From assembly GCA_023159155.1 (NCBI GenBank), contig JAJNNX010000004.1, positions 1,674,001-1,738,000 on the forward strand: a stretch of DNA of 64,000 bases, given 5' to 3'. Positions 34,876-45,686 of the stretch are shown here, one piece after another. Under the pieces are notes generated by a model. That model had not been told where the DNA came from and did no database searches. It saw only the letters and a list, made by a program, of their open reading frames with translations. The stretch comes from Ustulina deusta. Lineage: Eukaryota > Ascomycota > Sordariomycetes > Xylariales > Xylariaceae. The position numbers and the translations under genes are program-made. Position 1 is the stretch's first letter, and the number at the start of each line of letters is the position of its first letter.

Positions 34876-35217
34876 CTAGGCATTTATCTGGTCGATTCTC
34901 TGATTGTACCATATATTCTTAACCCCGAGGAGACCATACCGGATAGTGGTAGTGAAGATGACATTCTTGGTGAGCTTGTTCTCCGCGGCCTGGCCCTCGT
35001 TCCAGTCACCCTGTGGGGAGATTGGCAGCCTGGACTTGAGGGCTGGATCAAAATATACATCATCGGGAGGGATAACGCCAGCTTCAACAGTATTGTATTT
35101 AATATCCTTCCCGTTACCGAGAAAGCGATACTCGCCCATGCCGTTCGGATCGGCAAGGCATCCTTGAAATCGGACGTCCCGAGGTATGCGGGACAGCTCG
35201 CCGCAAGTCTTCTTCAT
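34876..35217 (-). CDS. Hypothetical protein, 113 aa
   Basis: An ATG-initiated open frame with balanced composition. Contains RIPRDVRFQGCLADPNG, EAGVIPPDDVYFDPALKSRL, PQGDWNEGQAAEN and GVKNIWYNQRIDQI. It looks protein-like rather than random, and could be the N-terminal part of a longer fungal family that ends early here. Function unknown; no membrane segment or signal peptide. It lies 3' of the DGAT2 gene on the same strand. Confidence 0.4.
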   Translation of the reverse strand: MKKTCGELSRIPRDVRFQGCLADPNGMGEYRFLGNGKDIKYNTVEAGVIPPDDVYFDPALKSRLPISPQGDWNEGQAAENKLTKNVIFTTTIRYGLLGVKNIWYNQRIDQINA

Positions 35218-35519
35218 CTGGCACCCTTATTAGCGGGCGAGGACGACAATATAGCCATATGACGATAAGTGTTTTTCTATCCCAACTCACGTAGGATTAT
35301 ATATGGAAGTCTGTCTTAACCTTCACGGGGATCAGTATCCAATACTTCAGCTTGTCCAATCGAGATTTAAGAATACCGGGTTGTCTAAGTATTTAATAGG
35401 TGTCTCCTTATTCAATGCCTTCTTCTCTAGTACGCCCGCCATCCAGAACGCCTGACTGTAGTAGCTACTATAAAGCCTCTTAATTAAACCCATGCATGGT
35501 ATACAGGGTCTATTACTCA

Positions 35520-37511
35520 TTAGGGCAAAATCTGCATTTCCTCTTTCCTGTCCGGAGCGAATTCGTCTTTGTATCGGTCCCAAAGTTTCTCCAACTCCGC
35601 CACATACAGGCTATGTAGCCTGTTGATCTCCTCGACGTTCACTGAGGACGACTGCCGCACTTTGATGGGAGCTCCGACCACAATGTTGAGCGGTCGTCGG
35701 TATGGCATGAGACCCACGTCATAATTGAAGATCCCCCGACCATGTAAGAAAGGCAAGGTAAATTTCCACACCTTGAGGATAAACATCTGTATCCTGTGCA
35801 TGAAGGGATGCTCTTGCGGTTGCAGCTGGTCGTATAAATCGTTCTCTCCAAAAGCCAGAACGGGCACCAGGTCCGCTCCACAGCGGACAGCCAACTTAAT
35901 GAAGCCTTTGCGTTCACTCAGTATCAAGCGCATCATCCCTGGTTGTGCCTCTAGAGACTCTCGAGCTCCTCCAACGACGACAGTGACACCGCGACCCATA
36001 CCCTCACCATTGGGCCCGCCTTTGCTGAGAATGTTGACTATGGACTCCTTTGAAACCGATCGCACGCCCATACTCAGTATATATTCGCGGTAGAAAGGAA
36101 TTCGAAAGTTGGAGTCTAATGTTAGTAGGCTATTGATAATTCCTGGGAATTTTTCAGAAAACCCAAGGGCGTCAGTGGCGAAGGCTGCCCACGCTCCGTG
36201 AGAGATTATACCATGTGGGTGATATCCAAATATGTATTTGCGAGTCGCAGGCAACTCGTGCGTCTTATGCAATCTGGCTGGGTAATAGTCGGCAAAGAAA
36301 TGCCAGACATAGCTCTTCCGAAGCCACTCAGATCTGTACTTGAGGGACCCATCTGTCGCTGCTTTAGAGCTGAGCACGTGTAGTAAATAAATTAGGAGTA
36401 AAGGCCAGGCGAACGGGTTGGCACAGAATGCGAAGAAAAGAGATACCGTCGCAACTATACTCAATGAATGCATTAAAACAACGAGAGTCTGGCCCCGCCG
36501 TTTGAAAGGTACATTCCAAGGTGCCCATCTTATACCGCCGTTGGGGGTCCGAGGCGGAGGCTGATGGATATCTTCCATGACCATATCGTCGAGTTCGGGA
36601 TATGAGTCGTCATCGTCTTGGTCCTTACGGTTCTCGTCACCGTGAGCTTGGCCGTCATCTGACCCCCTATGACCGTTTTCTGTCGAGCCATTTGCTTTTG
36701 GAAATGGCTGGTCTCCACTTGCGCCTTGCTCATCTGCATGTCGTGCTGATCCCTCATCAATCTTGACGTACGAGTTTGCTGTCGAGCTCACCGTCTCCGA
36801 TTCGAGCAGAGAATCGGGTGGGTGATCGCCGGGTTGCCCTGGGGCAAGGCTCACCGGGGTTGGCTTGTTATCTACTTGATCGGCCATCTTTGAGTCGGTG
36901 GGAGTTTGGAGCAAAGCTTTTCGTCTCAATAGCGGCTGTGGCGAAGTGCCCCCGGAGCCCGGAGCCCTAGGAATCTGAGATGGCGTTTCTGCGAGGGATG
37001 GATCGATTCGAGCAGCGGCCGTGGCGATTATCGACCTTCGTGAGGGACCCTCCAGGTTGGGGACGCTGAGTCGTTCGTCCTCCGATGCTTGTTGCGTGCT
37101 TCCCTTGCTCGTCGGAGGCTTGTCGGCGGATGGAGGAGTGTCGAGAATGGGACTATCGTAACTTTCCTGGCTACCCTACTGGGTTGTTAGGATGGTTTCT
37201 TCTTCGTACAAGTGATGTGTCTTGTGAGTTCTTACACCAGAACAGCCACGCCGGTGACACTTGATGATATCTTTCCCACGTCTTGCTTCCCGTTCACCGA
37301 AGTTACCCGCGTCTGGGCTCGAGGGGCTTGGTTGGCTGCTTTTCCTGGGGACTGAAGCGAGGTCAGCTTTGTGAACGGCGTCATGGCGGCGATTCCCCCA
37401 TGGTCGTGGGAGCTTGGAACTTCGAGATGTAGCTGAGAGCGCCTGTCGTCCGTCCGTCGTTTCGACATCCTCCATTTCGAATGTCGAGGACTTGTGGAGG
37501 GAGTGGTGCAT
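35520..37511 (-). CDS. DGA1: Type-2 diacylglycerol acyltransferase (Dga1-like)
   Basis: Two exons, 37511-37236 and 37175-35520 (60-nt intron, GTAAGA donor, CAGTAG acceptor, phase 0), for 643 aa. A shorter version from the in-frame ATG at 36887 (455 aa) is nearer the usual family length; the upstream frame stays open and splices cleanly, so the longer form is given with reserve. After a disordered, acidic N-terminus come two adjacent membrane segments (TLVVLMHSLSIVATVSLFFA and PFAWPLLLIYLLHVL). The DGAT2 motifs follow: YHPHGIISHG (HPHG active-site motif), VVVGGARES, RKGFIKLA, LAFGENDLYDQ and GLMPYRRPLNIVVGAPI. It acylates diacylglycerol with acyl-CoA to make triacylglycerol at the ER and lipid droplets. 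No catalytic residue is missing. Confidence 0.88.
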
Positions 37512-38487
37512 ATAGGACGCGAGATCGGAACATACCTAAGTAGAAATACCGAGGGGAAGTCCCATTCGTCTTGGGCTGTTTAAGTTCAGCAGAGGAAGTG
37601 TCTTCTGCCATCTGCTGCCGGGGTGCGCCCGATTTAGGTTAGTGTTGCAAGCAGCCTCAGAAGGCAATACAGGCCACGGAATGAGAAGAGCAGTGGTGAT
37701 GGGTGCATGAAGACTACCCCCCCTATACATAAGAAAAGATAGGCAGAGCGTCTAGTCTGTGTGAGTGGGTGCAAGGGGGGATTGGAATCCCCTCGGGATG
37801 AGATATCGAACTATCTAGATGACAAGAATCAAGAGCGAAGCAGTATGTCTAGCTCGTGGGGGTATGCTAACGATCGTAAAAATAAACAGACAAATATAGA
37901 ACGGCTGGAAATAAAAAGTAACACAGAGCGGCGTTTCCAAGGTCTACAGGTGAAGTCGCATCTGACATGGGAAGAATGACGTTGCAATGCAGGCCCAGCG
38001 CGGGAATCTGTATTAACCTAATCTGCCTAACCTGTAGTCGGCAGGGGTTTGGGTGGCTGGGAGCCTCTTACTACCTATTTCGAGGTGCACCCCCACTAAT
38101 GCGGCAGCTAGGTAGATAAAAACGGACCCTAACCGAGAAACCAGAGCCCCCAAGACCTAGACCTGGGCACACGAGATGTACTGTAACCACTGGCAACAGG
38201 CCTTGACGGCCAACGCGTATGTGTTCAAGGATTTGTAGCATACCTACATATAGGTAGGCGCTTAAATCTATCATAATAGTATAGTTAGGCTCTAGATAAA
38301 GTTCATACACATCTTCCTCTTTGTGGTAAGAAAGATGTTAGAGGACGCTCTCATATAGTAAACCTCGCTACATATACTGAATGGTTTGATGGTTGTTGGT
38401 AAACTTGTCCACCGACAAAGTAACGATGAATGGAGGACCCAAATCACGCAGTGCTGGATATCCAAACTCGGAGGGCGTTTCCATATC
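37512..38487. other. Intergenic, about 1 kb
   Basis: Promoter of the DGAT2 gene at the left, 3' flank of the PLC gene at the right; only short unsupported ORFs, including one starting at 37,611 that cannot be spliced in phase to the DGAT2 gene. Confidence 0.45.
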
Positions 38488-39987
38488 TTAATGCTTCAGC
38501 TGCAGTTTGGCGTTCCATCCAACGATGCACCGGATGAGATCCCAGTCGCCATGTAGGCCAACCCAGTCCGTGACGACGATGCCCGTTGTCGCATCGCCCA
38601 CCTGCAAGCCAGCCGGTCCCTTACCGGCAAGGCCGTGGCGCGAGCATAGATACTCGATGATCGCCGGGTTGGCCTTCGCCGCGATCTTTTCTGGCCAGCA
38701 GTTGGCGTTGAAGAAATTGCTGGCGCTGAGGAAGTTGATGAAGAAGGGCGTGATCGGACCGTCCTCGCGGAAGCCTTCGTGGCCCGGGAGGCGACAGACG
38801 CCCTCGGCGGCGCGCTCGAGGTGTTTGCGCGCAAGCTCGATCTTCTTCTGGATGTTCATGCTCTGGTCGACCTCGTAGAAGTCCTGCACTCGTGCGATCC
38901 CGCTTCCCACACGCCCGTCCTCACAATTGTCGGGCCACGCGCTGCCATCGAGGCCCCAGCCACGACCTCCCCATTCACGATTCAGGCTCTCGTCGTTGGC
39001 GTGCCGCCGTAGAAGAATGATCCTCCCGCGAACCTCGCCTAGTTTAGGAATCCGAGGCTCTGTGTACCATCGCTTCTTACTGTAGAACTTCTCTTTGAGC
39101 AGTTTCGATAGCTTCTGATCCGTTCCACGCCCTGTGCCTTCACGTTTCACGCTCATGATTATCGCCTCTGAAGGATTGGCGTCTAGGAAGGTGTAGACGG
39201 TGTCAACCAGGTCCTTGAAGTATTTATTGCCCGTTAATGAGATGGGAAATGCGCTGTGAACGAGCGTAAGGTCTGAATCTTCTTGGCTCACATTGACCCT
39301 GATGTCAAGGAAGCGGACACCATTTTCTAGCTGCTCACGGAGACCGACGGCCTGACATCGCACGGAGGGCAATGCAACGTGGTACGTCGGACTGTTGTGC
39401 GTGCCGGGTATGGATAGTGCAGTCAAAGGGTATTCATCGCGAATCTCTCCCATCCAACGGGCGAGATGAGCGGAACTGGAGATGGAAAGACAGCCCCCGG
39501 CTTGGATGTAGATTGCAGTATACTCATTAGGTCCACCGTCTAGCTTCTTCATCGTCGTGCTTTTCCGCGAAGCACTCGGCACATCCGCTTGGTATCGATG
39601 GCCTTGCGACTCAAAGGTCAGGCGTAGAACTTCACGCCCGGGATCCGCAGCACGGACGTCCGTGGTACGGGTCTCAAAGGGCTGAAGCGCGACAGAGACA
39701 TCCTGACGGTCCCTGGCGGCGCCCTTGATGTGCACGTTCGACGACACACGTTCCGACGTCGAGTTGAAAATGTCGCCAATCTTGCTCGTCAAATTAGCGG
39801 CAAGGCTTTTTACATCGTCGACGCCAGCAGTTGAGGTGGGCTGACCCTCGAAGCGTTCGACGACCTTGAGTTCTAGGGGGGTGGCCGTGAGATTGCGGAG
39901 AGTGAGATCAGCCATTGTAATACGGCTGCGGCGCGGTTCAACGTCGGACCTGTCACAGGTAAAGCAGCAGCAACACCATTTAAACAT
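38488..39987 (-). CDS. PI-PLC X-domain protein (bacterial-type phosphatidylinositol-specific phospholipase C)
   Basis: An intronless ORF of 499 aa. The conserved N-terminal part (MADLTLRNLTATPLELKVVE, from 39915) is preceded by MFKWCCCCFTCDRS, a cysteine cluster that could be palmitoylated if translation starts at 39987; the ATG at 39915 is an equally good start. The X domain spans about residues 185-480, with TALSIPGTHNSPTY (first catalytic His), LENGVRFLDIRV, LTLVHSAFP (second catalytic His), EAIIMSVKRE and GRIILLRRH. Known chemistry: cleavage of phosphatidylinositol or GPI-type lipids to diacylglycerol and cyclic inositol phosphate. No secretion signal is apparent, so an intracellular, membrane-apposed role is likely (inference). 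Filamentous-fungal homologues share the RNLTSTPLELK-type start. Confidence 0.83.
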   Translation of the reverse strand: MFKWCCCCFTCDRSDVEPRRSRITMADLTLRNLTATPLELKVVERFEGQPTSTAGVDDVKSLAANLTSKIGDIFNSTSERVSSNVHIKGAARDRQDVSVALQPFETRTTDVRAADPGREVLRLTFESQGHRYQADVPSASRKSTTMKKLDGGPNEYTAIYIQAGGCLSISSSAHLARWMGEIRDEYPLTALSIPGTHNSPTYHVALPSVRCQAVGLREQLENGVRFLDIRVNVSQEDSDLTLVHSAFPISLTGNKYFKDLVDTVYTFLDANPSEAIIMSVKREGTGRGTDQKLSKLLKEKFYSKKRWYTEPRIPKLGEVRGRIILLRRHANDESLNREWGGRGWGLDGSAWPDNCEDGRVGSGIARVQDFYEVDQSMNIQKKIELARKHLERAAEGVCRLPGHEGFREDGPITPFFINFLSASNFFNANCWPEKIAAKANPAIIEYLCSRHGLAGKGPAGLQVGDATTGIVVTDWVGLHGDWDLIRCIVGWNAKLQLKH

Positions 39988-41550
39988 GGTGCATGACTAC
40001 CTAGGTATTTGTATGGACATGGCCATCTCCATCGGACAAAGTCAGCCTTTTAAATCTATATGCCATGCCAATCAATGATAAACGTGTATCCAGCCACTAA
40101 AGTCTAGCGCCTACGTACCTTATGTATCGGCTGTGAAGGCTCCGGCCCAGTAAACAGGTTATCTGTAGGCCTGCCTACTTAGAGGTAGACCCTGCAGCCT
40201 GGCACCGCACCAGTAAGCGCCTAGGTTTGCTCCCCATCCGAATTTGCCTAGCACCTGGTCACAATCCAACTGCATGCCTTCGCATATGTCTGGCAGTGCT
40301 GAACCCGAGAGGCCCAAGGTTCTACCTAGGTAGTTGCTAGATAAAAGTAGGTAGGCAATATGTGCTACAAATTAACTAAATTTCCATGGTAGTTAATTTA
40401 GTCAACCTACGCCCAATCATGAGCAACCTTGACTGAATTACTCTTAGTCTAGTCAGTCTTTTGAATTTAGCTACTCACTCAGCTTCGCTAACTACCAAAT
40501 ACACTGGATTTCCTAGCAAGCCTGCAACAAGGCTCTGGGGCAAGGGAAGAGAGTCGATTATTTGCCGGAACTGTTTCTCTGACCAATATTGAAGCCATAT
40601 AGCTATGTGTTGTGTCATTGCCATACGGCCTAGACTTAGCAATCGCTGCAGCAGTAATTCCAAGCTTTACAGACTAATTACAGCGTATTCGCTCGCTGTA
40701 GCGAGCTTTCGTTTCTTGCTAATATCTTTTTTTTCACCGCCAACAAAAATAAGATTTTGATTGTTACTACAATTCTGGTTTACTTACAATAATTAGCTGG
40801 GATGAAATGGTTAATAAGACAATGGGACTTCTTGGATTTTTAGGCCTCGCAGCTGGTCTGGGACTTGAAACCCCTGGTATAGCTCCTCAAACAACTCTGA
40901 AGCAGCCTGATCTTTCTGTTGGAGTTGCAATTACTGGGTTCAGAGATACTCTAGTAAACACTCTCTAGATTGTCGTGTTTACGACTTTGTTCCAGAGTCC
41001 ACTGAACGTTGAGCTGGTAGGCCCTTCGGTGAACGTCACTTAGAGTGAAGATGCTTGTTTATGCGGAATATGTGATATCATGGGCAGTAATCGCCCAAGA
41101 GATGTTTTGCTAGAGCTTTAAGTTGAGTTGATAACCAGGAAGCATTGCCGCGGTTGAGTTAAACAATATTATAGGCTGACGTGTTTGGGTGGTTGCTGAG
41201 TAAACTGTTATTACTCACCCCATTCGTTCACCTATACATGGCCGTCTCGAATACCATATAAATATCGCCCTAGTATGCCTTATACAAGTGTAATAGTCTG
41301 TACGAGGCGCGTTTTGCCCTAATGAGGGACGGTCCCCACGTTGGAATCAATCAATCCATCAATCATTTCGAAGTCGCAAGGATGCAACTTGTCACAGTAC
41401 GTAATAATAGCTACAGATGGTCAAGTGCCCAACTTGACTACATTCTAGTATAGTATGGCGCTGCAGTTCTGTTACCTGACACGACTCTGGCTCGTGGTGG
41501 TAGTTGCTGTATTTGTGGCAGATGTTCTCTGCCTCTCACGCTAATATGCT
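39988..41550. other. Intergenic, 1.6 kb
   Basis: No gene is supported. It contains CCTAGGTA words near 40,325, a 7-bp palindromic stem (GCTCGCT/AGCGAGC) at 40,691-40,706, and a short ATG frame at 40,822-40,968 (GLLGFLGLAAGLGLE) too small to assign. Confidence 0.45.
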
Positions 41551-43213
41551 TTATTCTCGATATCTTTTGGTCCCAATGATTTCTACTAGAAAGCCCATCT
41601 CCTCCAGTATAGCGCGATCCAGGATCTGAGTGCTTCCAAGCACAACCTTCGGGTGTTCCATGACCTTTTCCACTTGCTTCCAATTTAAGTAGTTGCTGCG
41701 AAGTTCGCACAAGGGCCGACTCTTTTCTGAACGCTTGCTGAGGTTGAAAAGTCCGTTGGTCCATTTCCTCACCTTATCAATGCAAGTCCAGGCGCGGATA
41801 TACGAGTCCCCTGTGCTGGCGACTAGGTTCGCTGAATCAAGCTTACTTCCATTAGAATTCACCTGGAACATATCCCAATCTGTTGCGACCACAACAGCAT
41901 ATGCACCTTCACATGCTTCCAGACCAGAATTGCAGATCCTCACCGAACCACCCGTATGTTCTTCATCGACCTTACAGATACTTAAGTCACGGTGGATCTG
42001 GCTGCCCTTGACACACGGATCATACACACTGACAAGTGCGCCCTCTCTCACGAAACCCTGGACCAAGTCTATCGCACAGCTCTCACGAGTGTCCTCGGTG
42101 TCCTTCTTGAATGCGAATCCCAGAACAGCTATCTTCTTTCGTTTGATGTCGCCACCAAGTAATGATGCTATCCGAGGTATGGCCCTTGACTTCTGCATAT
42201 CGTTGATGTCCAGAATGCTCTTCCAGTAGGCAGCAATTTCAGGCAAATGAAGAGACTGACAGAGGTAGATTATGCTTCGAATATCTTTCAAGAAGCATGA
42301 CCCCCCGAAACCGAAAGACGATTGTAACATATGAGGTCCGATGCGGCTATCGCTACCAATCGCTCTGGCTATTTGATCGATGTCGGCCCCTGTAGCCTCA
42401 CACATCGCACTAAGAGCATTAATACTTGAGATCCTTTGTGCCAAGATAGCATTGGCTCCAAGTTTCGAGAGCTCGGATGAGAATAAATTTGATAATATGA
42501 TCCGCGGCTGCGGTACCCAGGTGCGATACACGTTCGCAAGAGCTTCTGCTGCTAACAACCCAGTTCGCGTCTCCGACGATCCGATGATGACTCGGTCCGG
42601 GAAAAGGAGATTCTGGATTGCTGTCCCCTCGGCAAGAAACTCTGGATTGGATAGCACCTCGAATTTTACCCCGTGACGCGCGTTGCGATTCAGGATCTCG
42701 CGCAGTCTCTGGCTGGTCCCTACTGGGACGGTGCTCTTTTCTACCACAATTTTGTTGCCTGTAGAAAACCGGGCAATGGACTTGGTCACCTCTTCAACTC
42801 CTGTTGTATCGAGCAAATAACCCGACCCTTCACCATCTACCTTTGTGGGGGTATCGACGGCAATAATGACCATGTCGGCTGTCTGAATAGTGTTCTCTAA
42901 TTCTGTGGTGAAGACCAGGTTCCTAGACTTGCTGGACCGTAGCCCGTCTCGGGGAACCCTGATGACATCCAACAGATCGGGCTCGGAAACAGGCAGTTCA
43001 TCTGAACGCCATGCTTTTATCCGATCAGCATCGCGATCAACCACGGTGACCTGGATATGTGGGCACCGGTTTGCTATGACGGCCGCTGTTGGACCACCCT
43101 AAGGCGTGTTAAGGCGTTAAAAATTTCTTCCCGTCGATCTGGGGAACCCTTACCACGTAGCCTGCACCGATGAAGCAGATGTTCGAGACCAGCGGGATTT
43201 GGTGATTGTCCAT
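41551..43213 (-). CDS. UDP-glucose 6-dehydrogenase
   Basis: Two exons, 43213-43154 and 43098-41551 (55-nt intron, GTAAGG donor, TTAG acceptor, phase 0), giving 535 aa. The intron splits the Rossmann motif: exon 1 ends ICFIGAGYV and exon 2 continues GGPTAAVIANRCP. Downstream are VVDRDADRIKAW, VEKSTVPVGTS, LSNPEFLAEGTA, the active-site loop SFGFGGSCFLKD with its catalytic cysteine, and the C-terminal VLGFAFKKDTEDTRES. It oxidises UDP-glucose with two NAD+ to UDP-glucuronate in the cytosol. It is head-to-head, about 970 bp apart, with a gene for the next step (UDP-glucuronate decarboxylase). Both would share an upstream region. All key residues are present, so this copy looks functional. Confidence 0.92.
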
Positions 43214-44180
43214 TGCGGAAAACAGTGTCGCACGTATAAGAATATTGAAAACCAGGTGGTGTTGAGCCTTCGTCTTCTACCAAACGTGCAGCACTTCCTA
43301 TTCTTTTGCGTCAGTGGGTGCTTTACTCATCGCGTGTGTTGTTACAAGGCTGTCATCATCTTGCAGCGGCGGAATGCTCACTAGCTATGTGCGAATTTGT
43401 TTTATTGTTCTGTCGTACTACCTGTACCTAGGTACCATCTGATCCTCTTTTACGTGACACTATACCTCTAGGTAGCTCTGGCTTCATGCCTTAATATGCG
43501 GTTATGCGGTAATGTAAACCTGCAACTGCAACTACCTAGGTAGGTATCTATCGTGTGATACGATGAGCATTACTGACGTGACACTACCACTATCTCGCAT
43601 CAGTTCAATGGCCACACACCTTACCATCCACATACGGCCAATCGGTGAAGACATTGTCGAACGCTACCGGTGTCATAAATTTGAATTTTGTTGATTAATT
43701 TATGCATCTATTGTTGTTTTAGGAGATAGGAAAGGAGCACTATGCGGCAGGGCTGATTATGAGGGTGATTCCCCTTACATGATTCAAGCCACAACCCCTA
43801 TATCGAACAGATCTTTGCTGCAGTCGCCGGAATTGAAACCTTTGAAACTGATACATATGGCTTCATTACGTACAATTCAGCCTGCGTGGTCTGTATGGTG
43901 GCTAGGTCTATACGGGCTATATAGCTAAGATCGATGGCTCTTAAAACCGAGGGCTTTTGTGCCCCCAGCAGGGAGAGGGCCACTTCTATTGATATATTTT
44001 CTTGTTCTTTTCTTGTCTGTTACCAATCAGTCACAAAATATGTACTAAAGCCGGTCATCGTGGCAATTGATAGGCCTGATAAGGAATATAAACACGGCGA
44101 AGGTGAGATTGTTAAGAGCATTTGCCAAATACTCGCAATTTGTGGCTTGTTGCTATATTCATCGAACTATCGGGTCCAAG
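43214..44180. promoter_or_regulatory. Divergent region between UDP-sugar genes
   Basis: A 967-bp gap between the start codons of the dehydrogenase (minus) and the decarboxylase-like gene (plus). It holds CCTAGGTA words near 43,430 and 43,530. No binding site could be assigned. Confidence 0.35.
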
Positions 44181-45040
44181 ATGTGCACTGTTGTTACTGG
44201 CGTGAGTTTCGGGATTCTATCAGCAAAACGCAGGTCCAACAGCTCACGTCCTTTCTTCTAGGGAGCTGGATTCATTGGCTGTCACCTCGTAGAGCACCTC
44301 TTATCAACTGGAAACCGAGTTGTCGTCATCGACTCTCTATGGACAGGCTCAGAAGCGAGCATCAAGAGGTTTGCCCAGGACGATAAGCTTAAGTTTATCA
44401 AGTAAGTAAAAAGACAATTCACCGACTCGGAGAGAATCGGTTTGGCTTCAACATAGGCATGACGTAAGGAGTCGAATACCCAACATCGAAGGCGTCAAGG
44501 AGATCTATCATCTTGCTTGTCCTGCTAGTCCAGACTATTTCGATAATAACCCAATCGAGATCTTGGAGACGTGTTTTGCGGGCACTAAAAACATTCTCGA
44601 CTTTGCTGTAAATAGTGAAGCCAGGGCCTTGATTGCCAGCACGTCCGGTAAGCTTTTGCGAGATCAACAGATTCGCCTTGGCAGAAAAGACCTCCCGCTG
44701 ACGCGAACCAATCGCTCGCTTCACAATAGAGATATATGGCGATCCCAAAGTTATCCCCCAGCCCGAAATCTATTGGGGTAGCACCAACTCTTTCGGGCCA
44801 CGATCTTGCTACGACGAAGGGAAGCGCATCACCGAGGCCCTTGCTTACGGTTACCAAAGGAAGCACAACCTTGAGATCCGTATTGCACGAACTTTCAATG
44901 CCTATGGTCCCCGAATGCAGATCCGGGATGGCCGGGCTGTACCGAACTTCATTGCAGCGGCAATCGAGGGTAAGCCTCTAACGGTCTATGGGGATGGCAG
45001 CTCGACCCGATCCTTCAAGCGATCGTCGTATCGCTGTTGA
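44181..45040 (+). pseudogene. UDP-xylose synthase (UDP-glucuronate decarboxylase)-like, truncated at the 3' end
   Basis: Four exons: 44181-44201, 44262-44401, 44457-44647 and 44730-45040; introns with GTGAGT, GTAAGT and GTAAGC donors, all in phase, 220 codons. The joined product shows a nucleotide-binding TGGAGFIGCHLVEHL (split by intron 1), IYHLACPASPDYF, LIASTSEIYGDP (across intron 3), [19 protein letters not shown] with the YxxxK catalytic pair, [13 protein letters not shown] and [13 protein letters not shown]. These are the signature blocks of UXS, which decarboxylates UDP-glucuronate to UDP-xylose. After TRSF the sequence departs abruptly and stops after seven unrelated residues. About 90-100 C-terminal residues of the fold are therefore missing, and the next stretch belongs to another gene. 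Exon joins are undamaged, so truncation looks recent. Activity is doubtful. Confidence 0.75.
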
Positions 45041-45634
45041 CATCGGCATACTGCCTGCCGACGTAGACTACAAAGATGGACTGCATTTGCAGTCTACCTC
45101 AATACGAGAAATACGCTTAGTGCCTCAATACCGGTAAACGAACGGTAGAATTATCAAGAATCGCGGCTCTCAAGACTCAACTATCTCTACCATCTGGGGG
45201 CTGCCTGGTTTTCGCTGCGAAACGTAGTGTTTGGCTTCACGTCAAAGTCAACGCGTTACCGAGCTTTCTTTCAGCGTAATTTTGCCTGGATTTTAGCGGT
45301 GTTCGTCTATTTCACTGTCCTACTCTCTGCAATGCAGGTGGCACTGGCTACCCAGAAACTTGGCAGCAACATAGGCTTTCAGAATTTCTCGCGCGTTATT
45401 GCTTTGATTTTGATAGCTTTTGTTCTATGGGCTGTTGCTACCATGCTCATTGTATGGTCATTCCTGTTTTGTTTTCATGTGATTCAACTGTTCAATACCC
45501 GAAGAAGATCAAATCGCAGAGGACAGGCTCTACTGGGCCTGGAGCTATCTAGACATAATTCTGAATCGCATATGATGCACTGGCGGAGCTTACTTATGTT
45601 GCCATTCTCAATGGAGCTGAGAATTATTGCGTAG
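45041..45634 (+). pseudogene. 3' fragment of a fungal multi-pass membrane protein
   Basis: Directly abuts the truncated decarboxylase. A frame open from about 45,140 (just after an in-frame TAG) to 45,634 reads ESRLSRLNYLYHLGAAWF, then FFQRNFAWILAVFVYFTV, LLSAMQVALATQKLG and a second hydrophobic block AVATMLIVWSFLFCFHVI. It resembles the C-terminal half of uncharacterised fungal membrane proteins with a conserved FAWILAxFxYxxVxLxAMQVGLAT pattern; the family name is not known to me. No ATG precedes the conserved part, so it is treated as a 5'-truncated fragment. The contact point near 45,016-45,040 is a likely rearrangement breakpoint. Confidence 0.55.
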
Positions 45635-45686
45635 CGGCCCTTTTCCCCTTCACTCTTTCTATAAACGGCCACAAGACTTAGATCAT

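Noticed and set aside
37381..37611. Upstream ATG frame (MAEDTSS) as a first exon of the DGAT2 gene
   Set aside because: Its GTATGT donor is in phase 1 and no acceptor restores the downstream coding frame.
40822..40968. 48-codon ATG frame beginning GLLGFLGLAAGLG
   Set aside because: Too short, with no conservation evidence; left as intergenic.
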